Shown: positions 47,654 through 59,652 of the stretch, in pieces
Layout of the letters: every line of letters begins with the position of its first letter
Numbering within the stretch: position 1 is the first letter of the stretch
Assembly: GCF_001704415.2 (NCBI RefSeq)
Contig: NC_030808.1
Span: 78,460,594-78,524,593 of the forward strand
Length of the DNA: 64,000 bases
Direction: 5' to 3'
Source: Capra hircus
Taxonomy: Eukaryota; Chordata; Mammalia; Artiodactyla; Bovidae
Made by a program: the position numbers and the translations under genes
The notes under the pieces: generated by a model
The model's database searches: none
What the model was told of the DNA's origin: nothing
What the model saw: only the letters and a program-made list of their open reading frames with translations

Positions 47654-47990
47654 CCAGGCTTCCCCGGTAGCTCAGCTGGTAAAGAATCCACTGGCAATGC
47701 AGGAGACCCCAGTTCAATTCCTGCTTCGGGAAGATAAGCTGGAGAAAGGATAGGCTACCCACTCCAGTATTCTTGGCCTTCCCTAGTGGCTCAGATAGTA
47801 AAGAATCCACCTGCAGGGCGGGAGACCTGAGTTGGATCCCTGGTTTGGGAAGATCCCATAGAGGAGGGCATGGCAACCCACTCCAGTATTCTTGCCTGGA
47901 GAATTCCATGGACAGAGGAGCCTGGCGGGCTACAGTTCATAGGGTCACAAAGAGTCAGACACAACTAAGCGGCATGTACAACACACAGCA
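47654..47990 (+). mobile_element. Double-headed Bov-tA composite SINE
   Basis: Tandem: a first tRNA-derived head with a short BOV-A part (47660-47776), then a second complete Bov-tA (47776-47990). The joint falls right after 'ccactccagtattcttgg', the same point as in the copy at 10712-11045. A perfect 10-bp target-site duplication taataagcac lies at 47644-47653 and 47991-48000. Confidence 0.94.
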
Positions 47991-48000
47991 TAATAAGCAC

Positions 48001-48476
48001 AAAGACATCCTAACCAGGTTGGCAGTTACATTTACATTCAGAATAAAGGGCAGGACATTGGTCTTGGAGAAGAAGGGTGCTGCCTGAAGTTTAGGCTATG
48101 CAGCACGTCTATAGGACTCCTGAGTAAATCATTTTGTCTGTTTCCTCATATCTAAAATATGGATGAGGATTACCATTTTCAGGAGTTACTGCGAAACTTC
48201 AAAAACAAAAATCACTTTGTAAACTCTAAGATATCAGAGGAAAGCACTGAATTTATCATTATCAGGAAGGAAGACTAGCCCTTGAGGGCCCATAGCCCAG
48301 CCAGACTGAGAAATGCTATGCAGTGTCTATTCCAGGCCTAACAGAGGGTACATATAAACTTTGAATCCTAGGAAAGAAAGGGAACACAGGAGAGGATGGC
48401 CCTCAATACTTTAACAGCGAATAAACACAAGCATACAGAATCTATGCAGTTCTGGGAAGACCTTAAGGGATAGCTT
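48001..48476. other. Intergenic DNA with a weak MIR
   Basis: 48110-48200 ('gtttcctcatatctaaaata') is probably MIR. Nothing else recognised. Confidence 0.5.
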
Positions 48477-48686
48477 GTTGTTGTTTAGTTGCTCAGTCAT
48501 GTCCAAAACTTTTGTGACCCCATGGACGGTAGTCTGCCAGGCTCTTCTGTCCATGGGGTTTCCCAGGCAAGAATACTGGAGTGGGTTGCCGTTTCCTACT
48601 CCAGGGATCCTTCCGACCGAGGGATCAAACCTGTGTCCACTCCACGGGCAGGCAGGTTCTTTACCACTGGGTCACCAGGGAAGTCC
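48477..48686 (-). mobile_element. Bov-tA SINE
   Basis: On the minus strand: head ggacttccctggtgacccag, BOV-A body, tail gttgttgttta at 48477. Confidence 0.93.
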
Positions 48687-48883
48687 AAGGGGATAGGAGT
48701 TATTTAAATATATAGAAAGAAATGAGTTGGCAGAAGTCAAAGAGCTGGTGAATCTGGGAGTGAGGACTGGAGCCCAGGTCTGGTGGATCCTGCATCACAT
48801 CATGGAGACTCTGAAATAACAGAAGCCTACGAAACACACAGAAACAGACATGTCAGTGCTGCAGAGACTGCTGGGTAGTAATC

Positions 48884-49107
48884 TGTGCTGCGCTGCGCTT
48901 AATTGCTCAGAAGCGTCTGGCTCTCGTGGTCCCGTGGGCTGTAGACCACCTAGTTCCTCTATCCATGGGATGCTCCAGACAGTAACACTGGAACGCTTTG
49001 CCATTTCCTACTCCAGGGGATCTTCCCAACCCAGGGATCGAAACCACGTCTCTTGCATCTCCTGCACTAGCAGGCAGATATACCACTAGCACCACCTCTG
49101 AGGCTTC
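48884..49107 (-). mobile_element. Bov-tA SINE, older copy
   Basis: A minus-strand Bov-tA with many substitutions and CpG-rich remnants (for example 'gctgcgctgcgctt'), so older than its neighbours. Confidence 0.88.
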
Positions 49108-49334
49108 ACTAAATTGGATGAAGTCCTGAGTGGTGGTGGTTGCATGCCATATTTCCTATCTTATCCAAGCAGTGGAAGACCCCTTGCAAATGGCATAGCA
49201 GAGAGAAAAACCAGGTGATGCTACAAAGACCACTGGTCACCTGGAGGAGGGGAGACAAACCTGCACATGCTGTGGGTTATGGGATGGATGCTTTGCACGT
49301 TCTTTTTCATAATTCTGGCCACGTCAAGAAGTAA

Positions 49335-49445
49335 ATGTAATTATTCCTCTCTTATTGATGAGCACATTCAGATCTAAAGAAGTTCAATACTCTACCAGCA
49401 CCCACAGAGTTGCTAAGTGGCAGAACAAGAATCCAGGTTCCAGAT
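49335..49445 (+). repeat. MIR SINE
   Basis: 'cttattgatgagcacattca' and 'cacagagttgctaagtggca' with 'agaacaagaatccaggtt' are the MIR core and 3' part. Confidence 0.75.
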
Positions 49446-50269
49446 GCCACAGAGAGATCAGGAGCTCTCTATGCCTTGCTGGATGGACGACCCCAGCCCC
49501 GCCCCAGGCCAGCAGGCAGAAGATGCTGAGATGCTGGAAGGAGGAGGCAGGAGGGCGGCTGTGTTGACAACTGGCACTCAAAGGAGAAAGTGGTTTGGGG
49601 AACAGTGTTACATTCATATTTTCTGAAGTGAGTTTATGCGAGGTAAGTGTTTTTATTTTCTCTGATGAGAAACTAAGTGATTCTGGGTACCTTTTTCAAA
49701 GGGAAAATATTTCTCTTTGTGGCATGGATGCAATAGAAGATTAATAAAATATGCAAAACTATAAATATAACTAGCATGAGTCAGGAGCCAGCATGACTTG
49801 GACAGAGGGGCTGGCAAGAAGCTTTGTTTTCCAGATTTGAGTGAAATAGTTGATTCTCTGAACATGGACATTCAGGAATGAAAACAACGCATCCTAATTG
49901 GTTTTCTTTACTAGAGACAGTACTATATATGTCAACTTCAGGCTTCCTATAACTGAAGCTCTTAATGTACTATCATCCTTAACTCATAAAAATCAAATTG
50001 TATTACTTCCTTATAAAGTTCTAAGCCTTTTTCACTTTGTGCATATTTCATTTATCATTTTACACTCTACTGAGATCCTGAATAGATTACATTACATATA
50101 CATCTGATAGAATATTTAGGACTCAATTTTCACCATCATTGAACAGCTCTACGCAATTCATATTTTTTAAAAATGTATGAATAATCAAGTACTTGTGATC
50201 ATGATGGTGGGCCAATTAAGAGCTGAAGGTTGGGCCATATGTCATGAGAAGGAATTATTCCTCAATCCC
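49446..50269. other. Intergenic DNA
   Basis: A GC-richer patch at 49480-49560 gives short open frames on both strands with no recognisable domain. Otherwise AT-rich with nothing recognised. Confidence 0.5.
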
Positions 50270-50430
50270 AAACCTAGAATTCCAGGCTGGAGGAAGCACT
50301 GGAAATTAACTACTTCATCTCCCTTATGTGACATCTGGGGAGACTAAGGCCCGAAAGGAGCAGAGACACGTTAAGATCACAGAACCAGACAAGCGAACAG
50401 CAGAATATGCGCTGGAAATCAGATAGTTTG
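50270..50430 (+). repeat. MIR-type SINE
   Basis: 'gaagcactggaaattaacta', 'ggggagactaaggcccgaaa' and 'gttaagatcacagaaccaga' follow the MIR3/MIR order. Confidence 0.6.
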
Positions 50431-50770
50431 TTTCCTAGTCTCTATGGAGATTTGTGTTTCCCATTCTAGACAAACGTCAAGCTCTTTGTTGAAACAAAAA
50501 CTCTTCTTTTTCCCCATGAATTCAGAGTAGAACAAAGGCATTGCTATACTGAAAAAAGCAGAGTCTTATGCCCATTCCTAGACAGAAAGTTAATTAGACT
50601 TCATCAGTGTGATCCATTGTCCTTTAAATTCATCACATTCATTTCTGACCTTTGGGGAACCTGCGGTTTTACTTTGCTTGTATTTAGAATGGCACGGGGG
50701 AGGTAAAAATGGCAAAAATAACTATGGCTTGGCAGTTCTAGAAACTCTCTTTGCTGAGTTGTTTTAAAAC
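50431..50770. other. Short intergenic stretch
   Basis: Nothing recognised. Confidence 0.5.
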
Positions 50771-50783
50771 GTGTTGAAGGTTT

Positions 50784-50986
50784 GGGACTTCCCTGGTGGC
50801 CCAGCAGTTAAGAATGCACCTTTCAATGCTAGGGTGCACGACAAATGCCAGGTCAGGAAGCTAGGATCCCATATGCCCTGAGGCCAAAAATCTAAAACAT
50901 AAAACAGAAGCACTGTAACAAAGTAACTGAAGGCTTTAAAAAGGGTTCACATCAAAAAATCTGTTAAAAAACATATTAAAAAGAAA
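50784..50986 (+). mobile_element. CHR-2-type tRNA-derived SINE
   Basis: Head gggacttccctggtggccca with 'gttaagaatgcacctttcaa', then 'ggaagctaggatcccatatg' and an A-rich tail. A perfect 13-bp target-site duplication gtgttgaaggttt lies at 50771-50783 and 50987-50999. Confidence 0.93.
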
Positions 50987-51114
50987 GTGTTGAAGGTTTT
51001 ATTCCGCCCTCTTTCCCACCCTCTGTCTGCACTGACAGCCTAACTCATACCAAGAATTGTCGTTAAATTTACTCCTAATCCTACTTCTGTTTCATTTCAT
51101 TCCTGGGTTATTTA

Positions 51115-51300
51115 CTGTGTGATGGATACTGTGCCAAGTGTTTATCTCATTTAATACTCCCAATAACCCTATGGGGTGGATAATATCATTCCTCCCTTTA
51201 AAAAAAGGCATAGAGGAAGATCAAATAAGTTTTCCACCCTCAAACAACTAGTAAATATGGGATGAGGATTGGACTCCAAGCAGTATAATTCCAGAGTCCT
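51115..51300 (+). repeat. MIR SINE
   Basis: 'actgtgccaagtgtttatct', 'aataaccctatggggtggat' and 'ggattggactccaagcagta' match MIR in order. Confidence 0.85.
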
Positions 51301-51693
51301 TGTATTTAACAGTTATTTAGTGTGGGTTCCACCTAGACAAAGAAAAAGTATAACACGTGTGAACCAATGACTCAGAAGAATGGTGAAAATTGTTTGTCTT
51401 TAGGTAACATCCATCAAAGATTTAAATTCAGTTGTCCGTGTTTTAATTCTCATGGCATTTAATCTAACAGTGCAGATAAATTGCTCATTCACTCACTCAC
51501 TCCTGAAGCACTTTTAGATGGTTATATTTTTAGATGATTCTGTCTCTAGATTCTCTCCCAACCTCAATATCCTTGTTCATGACATCTCTAATGGTTCCTC
51601 TATGTCTCCAAGAAACATCAAAATCTTGGCCCCAGAGCTTAATCTATCATTTTAGATAATGTCACTCAGTATCATGATTTTAAATTTATATCT

Positions 51694-51967
51694 GCTGCCA
51701 CTGCTAAGTCACTTTAGTCGTGCCCGACTCTGTGCGACCCCATAGATGGCAGCCCACCAGGCTCCCACGCCCCTGAGATTCTCCAGGCAAGAACACTGGA
51801 GTGCGTTGCCGTTTCCTTCTCCAATGCATGAAAGTGAAAAGTGAAAGTGAAGTCACTCAGTTGTGTCCGACTCTTTGCGACCCCATGGACAGCAGCTTAC
51901 CAGGCTCCTCCATTCACTGGGATTTTCCAGGCAAGAGGACTGGAGTGGGGTGCCATTGCCTTCTCTG
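51694..51967 (-). mobile_element. BOV-A2 dimeric SINE
   Basis: Two minus-strand BOV-A units joined near 51826-51850. Near-perfect 12-bp target-site duplication (aaatttatatct / aaatctatatct) at 51682-51693 and 51968-51979. It sits at the 5' edge of a long L2 relic. Confidence 0.95.
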
Positions 51968-53105
51968 AAATCTATATCTACTGATTCCTAAATCTATATC
52001 AAGTCAACACTTTGCCCTTGAACCCCAGGCTCAAATATATAACTGTCTACTCAACCATTACTTCTAAGGCACACTGAAAATCAAATTCCTGAACACCTTT
52101 TCTTCTCAAAGAAACAAAAATCAAAACATAATACTAATTATCTTGCTGTCCTCCTGACATCTCACTAAATTGAATATTCATCCTCCTCACTGCCCAGGCT
52201 AAAACCTAGCAGTCATTCTTGACTCTTCTTTTGCTCTCATACTCTAGATCTCATCTGTGCACTAAACTTGTGGATGATACCATCAAAATATATCCAGAAC
52301 TTCACTATTTGTTAGCATCTGCCCCTTACCTACCGACCAAGTATCATTTCTAGCCCACATTCTCTTCTCCACAAAGGGGCCAGAGTGATGCTTAATGTAA
52401 GTCTAATCACATGACTCCAAGTGTTCCCCATCTCACTCAGAGTAAGTCATCAGAGCAGCCTACAGGACCCTGTGCAACAGTCCCTGTGTCCTCCCTGCCC
52501 TTATCCTTTCTCACTCGCCTTAGATCACTCAGCTCCAGCTTCTTTAGGCTCCTCTGTCCTTTCCCAAACCAGACATCTGCCAGCGAGGCTCCTTCCCCAG
52601 TGTGTTTCTCTCTGGAACATGCTACCCTCTGTCCCAGATACTACCCCTCAGCTACCTCCCTTCTCTAAGCTTCTCCAACTGCTTTACATAAAACAACCAA
52701 GGCAGGAGACATGAGTTTGATCCCTGGGTCGGGAAGATGCCCTGGAGAAGAATATGGCAATCCACTCCAGTATTCTTGCCTGGGAGATCCGATGGACAGA
52801 GGAGCGTGGCGGGCTACAGTCCATGGGCTCACAAAAGTGTTGGACACGACTAAGCAACTGAACAGCAACAAACCAAGGCACACTCTCTCGTCTTTTAGTC
52901 TTGCTTTATTTTTCTCTACGTAGCACTTAACTCCATTAGACTTAAATGTTTACTTGCTTATACACGCATGGTACCTCTCCCCAGAGGAAAATGCACTGTT
53001 TGAGGAAATACACTTTGTTTATTCATAGCTGTGCCTTCACCCTCTCAAAGAGACTTGCCACCCAGTGTTCAATACATCCTTCAAACGATCATGAATAAAT
53101 GGTTC
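51968..53105 (+). repeat. L2 LINE relic, interrupted by a SINE
   Basis: The order of phrases ('aaacctagcagtcattcttg', 'ccccatctcactcagagtaa', 'acaggaccctgtgcaacagt', 'tctctggaacatgctaccct', then after the SINE 'cttgctttatttttctctac', 'tttgtttattcatagctgtg' and 'gatcatgaataaatgg') is that of L2, from its pseudo-coding part to its 3' end. A Bov-tA (52705-52870) splits it. Short open frames at 52411-52714 are residues of L2, not a gene. Confidence 0.8.
52705..52870 (+). mobile_element. Bov-tA SINE, truncated head
   Basis: It begins inside the tRNA-derived head (ggagacatgagtttgatccc) and runs to 'gacacgactaagcaactgaa'. A perfect 10-bp target-site duplication aaccaaggca lies at 52695-52704 and 52871-52880, so the truncation happened at insertion. 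Confidence 0.94.
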
Positions 53106-53284
53106 CTCTTGTTACTCTTATAGGAGTTCTAGAAATAAGACTCAATGTGAAGAATCCAATAGCGTAAAAAGGAAGGCAGCAGTGTAAGCACTTCTAAAAG
53201 TAGCTTGTTGATTTAGAATCAAAGTAACATATTATATGTCACCATAGATTTGGACTCTGAGTCATAGACTGTTAAACTTGGGAG

Positions 53285-53390
53285 GCAGCTGTGCTGGACT
53301 AGAAAGAAAGTTAACTGGGAGTCAGGTGATGATGGCCCCAGTGCTGGCAGTGCCACTGACCTACTGCATGACCTCAGACAGACAGGTTTA
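53285..53390 (+). repeat. MIR SINE 5' part
   Basis: 'gctgtgctggactagaaaga', 'actgggagtcaggtgatgat' and 'gccactgacctactgcatga' are the MIR 5' half. Confidence 0.7.
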
Positions 53391-55018
53391 GCCCCATGGG
53401 CTCTCCCCGTTCATCCAAATAAAGAACAGTTCACCTCAAATCTCTATGGTTTTGTAGTTTGATATGAAATTCAACTAGCACTTGTTCTTTCAGAATTCAT
53501 GTACAGAAGACTGTCCACTGTTGTCAACTCCACTTGCAAGTTAGGAAAGAAGTCACATTTGAAATTGCATTCCTTTTCTGAAATAAAAAAGTGTTACATA
53601 ATTAACATCTAAAGTGGGAGATAGAGGCTTCTTCCTCTCCATGCACCACTGTGGATGCTGGATACCATCAACCACAGCATAGAAGGAACAAGTGTTCAGG
53701 ATGCTAAATTCTTCCAGAAACACACACACACACATATACATATATGCACCACGTGAAATTCACACATGGAAAATAGCTTTCAATTTTCCTTCAAATACGC
53801 TCATTTCCCATTCTTGATATGAAGTCTCATATAAGCATAAAACACATTTCCCATAAATAATCGAGATGACCTTTAAAAATACAACCCTCTATTCCCTAGC
53901 ATGCAATTACTCAAAGATCAAAGCCAGTTTACTCCTCTGCATTAACATTTCTGTGATCAGATATAATGTGGGCACCCTGATTCTCTGTGTCAAGGGATTG
54001 TCTCACAAGTGACTTGCATGGTGGAAGCTCAGGCACTGAACTCGGCTCTGACACTGTCTGCTTTGAGGCTGACTCCACCTTGGTGGTGTCACAAGTCAAT
54101 GTGCTCTTTAGCTGCTTTCCTCCGCAACATAACAGGGTAATTGCACCTGATGGAACAATAAATCTCAATTTCCCTGTCCCATCAGTTGAATCTTTCAATT
54201 TTGTAGGATCCTTCTATTTACTAACTCCCCTCGGCATTACACATCATTCCTGAATAAGTACACAAGTTAAATGCCCACTTCTACATTAAAGTCACAGGGA
54301 AGCCGTGGCAGTTCTTTAATTTGACTTCCTAGATCTGTTCCCTGGGGACACAAGAGAAAGCTGGATGTTGTTCCTGGACTGAATATATGAAGAGGTCATC
54401 CTTCCCCTCGCTCAGGCTCTGTGAGCTCCAGGAAGCACAACTTCATTGTACCAAGGAATAGGCATCTCTTTGTCCTCCCAAGCACCCTTGATGCTACCAC
54501 CTTGCACGTTCCAAAATCTGAGACATCTTTGCCCAATGAAAGGCATCATGAACTTTTCACCCAAAAAAGTCATCGACCGTGAATGGCATTCCTTTGTGCT
54601 CCAGAAAATCTAAGTATAGGAAGAGGGCAGAAAAGAATATGGTAAAAAAAAAAGAAATGGGGGACACAACACTATGCAAATGACATGAACTATGTCCCAG
54701 GACATTAAATCAAAAACTAGACTTCATTTTCCCATAGAAATAAAAGCAAAGGATTGCTGGGTGGCATCAAGCTACTCACTGCAATAGTTTAACTTCATTA
54801 TAAATCAAGTGCCTTCATGCTAAAAAGCATTGTCTAGCTCCTTGTTGCCATCAGGATGCTTTGGAACTCTACATAAAGCACAGAGCACACCTCATGATCT
54901 GTCTACTTCAGCTCTTCTCAGAAACATCCTCCCTGTCTACATATTATTAACAATCTAAAAGTATTTACATCTCCATAAATAGACAGAGGTTTATAGAGCC
55001 ATCTTCATGGTTCCCCTG
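53391..55018. other. Intergenic DNA
   Basis: A (CA)n at 53719-53735. Overlapping open frames of 89 (minus) and 88 (plus) codons at 53929-54253 have no recognisable domain. No named repeat. Confidence 0.5.
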
Positions 55019-55240
55019 AAGACGTCCACATTGTGATTCCTGGCACCTCTGAAAGCATGATTTAGGCAAAAGAGACTTTGCTCATATGATTAAGATTAAA
55101 GATCTTGAAATGGAGAGGTTATCCTGGATTATCCAGGTGGCCCTAATCTAATCACAGGACTTCTTAACAGCAGAGAATCCTTCTGAGCTGTAGTCAGAGG
55201 GAGACACGACTAGAGAACAATGGTCAAAGTGGAGCAATGT
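55019..55240 (+). repeat. Ancient LTR relic (MaLR/MLT1-like, tentative)
   Basis: 'gtccacattgtgattcctgg', 'gattaagattaaagatcttg', 'gttatcctggattatccagg' and 'ggccctaatctaatcacagg' occur in the order typical of MLT1-like LTRs. Family name tentative. Confidence 0.6.
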
Positions 55241-56539
55241 TGCTGGCGTTGAAAGGAACCGGAAATTCCTTTTGAGATAAGTAGCCTAGGTTTATTTGCC
55301 TTATTTTACAAAAAATATTGCAATGCTAGACTTGCTTTATTTGATTTCTTATTATGCTCTATCTTGAATTAGGATGTTATTCTTCAGTCTCCAAGTCGTG
55401 TCTGACTCTTTGCGACCGACCCTATGGACTACAGCACATCACCAGTTGTAACACAGGGGGTTTCTTTAATTTAAAAGTTGTGCAGAGTGTCAAATGGGGA
55501 GAAGGAGTTCTGTTAAGATTCTGATAAAGTAAGATTGCCTTTGAAGTACCTTGGTCACATTAACACCAAAATAACATCCTTTTTCTTTCACCATAGAAAT
55601 ACCTTGTCAGTATAACTACATCATCAGATATCTACATGCAGTTCAGGAAAGCCTCATGATCAAAGTGATGTAAATACAGCAACAAAAGTCACAAATATTA
55701 TGTTCTGCATAAGAAGCAATGAGAATTTAGCACTGATGCTTAAATGTACACCGATCTTGAGCCCCCATGTGTTTCATCAACTTCCAAGGTAGGAATGATA
55801 AACTAATGAAAAGACAACTTGACTGGTAATTATAAGTCTTAGTTTCTAAATTCTTGACCTTCTAAATATTAACTGTAACCTGAAGTCAGTCATATGACAC
55901 TGTTCTTAGTTATAGTAAGTGCAACATACATGAGGCAGTGCTTTGGAAAAGAATGCCCAACAAGCCTGTGATACTGGTCCTTGCAGGGAGCAGAATTGTT
56001 CACATTAGCTAAGAGCTGTCTTGGCTTGAGTATCCTTGCACTGAGATAAGAGTGAAGCCAACCCAAGTGTTTGCTAGAATAAATGCGACCACTGACGAGA
56101 TGTGGCCTGGCTTCCCCTCCAGAGGCAAACAACTAGATGACAAGGTCAACAGAAGATGGTATGAGAGGGAAAGAGACTGGACTGGCCACACCCCAAATGC
56201 AGAGAATTTTTGCATGTTTTCCAACAGAACTCTTTTGGCACCATCTCAGCAGAGTTTAATTATATCTCTATGAGGATATAATAAATTGAATTATTTTCCC
56301 ATTAATGTATCTGCCCAAAATTACCAGAAAGAGACAGAGAAAATGATAAGGACCTCGGTGTTCTGATTTCTAGTCCAGATCTATTCCTACCATAAAAGGT
56401 CAGCTCCCTGTCTGGAAAAGTTATTTGATCTAAATCTCAATGTGCAAATAATTCTGATTTATTTTAAAAGTCTTTCTTAGAAGAGGTCAAATCTTTTCTC
56501 AGTACTATCTCAGAGTTCTATTGTGCTGGAGATAGGAGT
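55241..56539. other. Intergenic DNA with a BOV-A fragment
   Basis: 55381-55441 is a short BOV-A-like piece on the minus strand ('aagtcgtgtctgactctttg'). No gene seen. Confidence 0.5.
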
Positions 56540-56750
56540 AAGGGCTTTGGAACCATGCAGCCCACCTGTAATTCCCACTTATACAGTCATGGACTATGTG
56601 AATTTGGGAAACTTATTTAACCACCCTCAGGCCTCAGGATTCTCGTCTGTTCAGCTGAGATACTATGAGTTCCACCTCTTAAGTATAAACATGAAACAAG
56701 ATAACATACACAAAATATTTCGCAGTGACCTTGGCAAATAATAGGAACTT
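56540..56750 (+). repeat. MIR SINE
   Basis: 'gggctttggaaccatgcagc', 'tatgtgaatttgggaaactt', 'ctcgtctgttcagctgagat' and 'gaccttggcaaataatagga' cover nearly the whole MIR. A tiny BovB insertion follows at its 3' end. Confidence 0.85.
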
Positions 56751-56813
56751 TCAGTTCAGTTCAGTCGCTCAGTCGTGTCCGACTCTTTGCGACCCTATGA
56801 ATCGCAGCACGCC
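56751..56813 (-). mobile_element. 63-bp BovB insertion
   Basis: Only the last 63 bases of BovB, reading from 'ggcgtgctgcgattcatagg' to the CTGAA tail on the minus strand. A perfect 10-bp target-site duplication ataggaactt at 56741-56750 and 56814-56823 proves a true insertion, not a remnant. It lies in the 3' tail of a MIR. Confidence 0.93.
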
Positions 56814-56823
56814 ATAGGAACTT

Positions 56824-58730
56824 AGGCCACACCAACTTGACCATTATGTCTTCAGATAGTAAAGATCACAGCTCCACAGAGTGCTCAATGCATGGGTGGT
56901 GTACATATCTGTTATATGTACAAGGTGTGTGCATATGTATAAAACTGTAAGGATGTGTGTTGCACATGTATATGTCTTGTTTGTGTAATTATATGTGTGC
57001 ATGTATGTTGCCTAAGTGTAGGTGTGTATATGATGCATTTGTAGAAATTTGTGAGTATAGGGGTATAAGAGGTAAAAGTGAATGTGTGTATGCTTCTGTG
57101 CATGGGAGGTTGGGAAAGTTATGAAAGTGATGAAGGAAAAACTAGAGATGGGAAGAAACTAGTTCAAAAATAAAAATACAAAGGCCTTGATAGATAACAG
57201 CTTTAGAAACATATATCCTGTGTTTGTTTAAAAAAAAAGCAGACAAGTACTTAGCTATCTTATAGCACAATAGTGATACATCTTTAGATTAAGTTTACAA
57301 ATCTATCCTCACATTCTAAGGTCTTACCTTCTCAGAAGATGCTGAACAGGGAACGAGCATAGCTGTGTAAGCCTGTGCTCATATTTCCTTCCCATGTCAG
57401 GAAAGGCTGTGAAGTGGTCATAATTTTTAATGAAGAAGCTCATTCCCACACAGAGAAAAGGAAATGCGTGGTGGTGGAGGCTTTTGTGCTCCTCAGTCTC
57501 AAGTAAACTATATATGTATTGGGCTTATCAGTCTTTTCTGCATCTCAGATGCTGTACTTGGAGATGATGAGATAAAGCACAATGCTACAGCCTTCAGCAT
57601 TAAGCCAGGCCACTGCAATTAAGCAGAATTGTCTGGTAATCAGGCTCTGAGCTACAAAAGATACATAAACTACATAAAATTACTTTTAAAAACCACTGTT
57701 TGCAGGTCTCTGAGCTATCAGTCAAGTCAATATCCTCTAATCTCTTCTGGTGGTGTTTATGGCATTCAGAAAAAAAAAAAAAAAAACAAAAAAAGATTTG
57801 GAAAGGTAGAAACACCACAGTGAGGTCCCATCAATTTCTTTCTTTCTTGGATTTTCAAAAAATAATATGGAGCTTTAATATGCGAGGGGAGACAGTGTAT
57901 TTTAGTACTGCTGTATCACATGCTCCAAGTTTAAAAAAAAATGAAATCAGTAATGAATAAAACAACACAAAGACTTCACTTAAACTATCTACCAACATCC
58001 AGCTTAAATGGGACACTGTATTGGAACACCTCATAACTATTTTCATAGATTTAAAGCCTCTAAATGCATTAAGTATATCCCAGGAATGATGGTGGTGCCT
58101 GTTTTTATCAGAATATTAAGTTTATGGTTTTCTTTTCCTGCCATTCGTGTGGAAGTCTTAGTTTCTTCTCAGTTAGGTCTCACCCCTAGCACTAAGCACC
58201 TGTTAGTGACTATTTAGATGGACCCACAGTACTGCGGCATCTCAGGGCCACCTGGCCCCCGCATGCACCACTTCCTAGTGGAGGCCATTCTCTACAAACT
58301 AACCTGTGAGAGGACTGTGCAGCAGCACTGTGAACGCGCACAACTGTCCCCAGCCCGAGACTTGCTGTCCTCCCCTTTAAGACCAAAAGACTTCGTCCAG
58401 AAGACTTCCGAGAATCTACCCAACACTGCAGTGCTGGAGAGTGGAAAGGTGAAATGCACAGCCCTTCACAAAGGGTTCCGCCGTCAACACCATCTGTGCC
58501 CCTCCTGGGGTCCACCTTCACCTTCTTCCTACTTTTGAGATCCAAATCAAATCTGTCTTGATAGTTTTAGGACAAGAGACACAGTGACTGGCAGTTTCTA
58601 TATTCACAGCCCTTCTCTTTTCTGCCTTTGCCCTCCTTCTTCACTGATTATCCCCTCATTTGAGGCAGTAATAGAAGGCAGGAGTCTAATGAAATGTTTG
58701 AACCCAATTTACCACCACGTGGACAAAAAG
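56824..58730. other. Intergenic DNA with TG-rich and GC-rich patches
   Basis: 56895-57120 is degenerate TG/TA-rich text, 57770-57786 an A17 run. 58210-58545 is GC- and CpG-rich with open frames on both strands (see findings). No named repeat. Confidence 0.45.
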
Positions 58731-58731
58731 T

Positions 58732-58960
58732 ACATGCATGTGCACTAAGTTGTTTCAGTCGTGTCTGACTCTTTGTGACGCTATGGACTGTAGCCCACCA
58801 GGCTGCTCTGTCCATGGGATTCTCCTGGCAAGAATACTGGAGTGGGTTGCCATGCCCTCCTCCAGGAGGGGATCTTCCTGACCGAGGGACTGAACCTGTG
58901 TCTCTCAGGTCTCCTGCACTGGCAGACGGATTCTTTACCACTCTAACCACCTGGGAAGCC
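58732..58960 (-). mobile_element. Bov-tA SINE
   Basis: On the minus strand: head ggcttcccaggtggttagag, BOV-A body, tail near 58732. Near-perfect flanking repeat tggacaaaa(a)gt at 58720 and 58961. Confidence 0.94.
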
Positions 58961-59652
58961 TGGACAAAAGTGAATAAGCACTTAATGCCTATATGGTGAT
59001 AACTTCCAATTCACCAGGTCAAGCTCCCTGTACCCATAAAACATGACACTTCAAAACATCTACCAAAGGAGGTCATGAAAGCAAGTAGAGAACATTAGAA
59101 TTCATCCTTTTGTGATCTGAGGTAGGATAGGTTATGAGTCTTCCTCAAAGAATGAAGAACCCATGGAATAATTTCTAATAGAACCTGAGGGGACCTAGAG
59201 TTCAAATCCTTTGTAAACTGAAGTGCTAGCATAAGAGAATGGAAGTAGCTTGTCTGCAAAAAAAAAATCTTACAGCAAGTCAGGGCCAAAATTAAGATGA
59301 GAACCTGCACACTCTACCCATGGCAGCACACTGCCTCCATCATCTGGATTTTGTATTCTTTCATGGGCTTAGCTTTGAGCCACATAAACTTACAATGGGA
59401 TCGGTGGGAGAATGATGTGACTGACCCCAAATGGGCAGTGGATTGGTTCCCTCATTAATCCCACCCTGGGAAGCAAAATGATCAAGGTCTTTCCTGAGGG
59501 CTCCAAGGATGTGAAGAATTAGCCCAGTGCAATGGGACTGGTTTTCCTATTAGATATGGAGATGCCTCAGGACAGCATCTGGAGAAAGAGGATGATGCTC
59601 AGCAAAGATCCAACTCCCAACTTTGTTATTTTAGCCAGATCTGTTTTACTTT
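58961..59652. other. Intergenic DNA
   Basis: Nothing recognised. Confidence 0.5.

Noticed and set aside
52411..52714. Two overlapping open frames of 85 and 97 codons
   Set aside because: They lie in the pseudo-coding part of an L2 relic and run into a SINE.
57770..57786. A17 run as a retrocopy tail
   Set aside because: Upstream text has no AATAAA and no recognisable source; flanking duplication not found.
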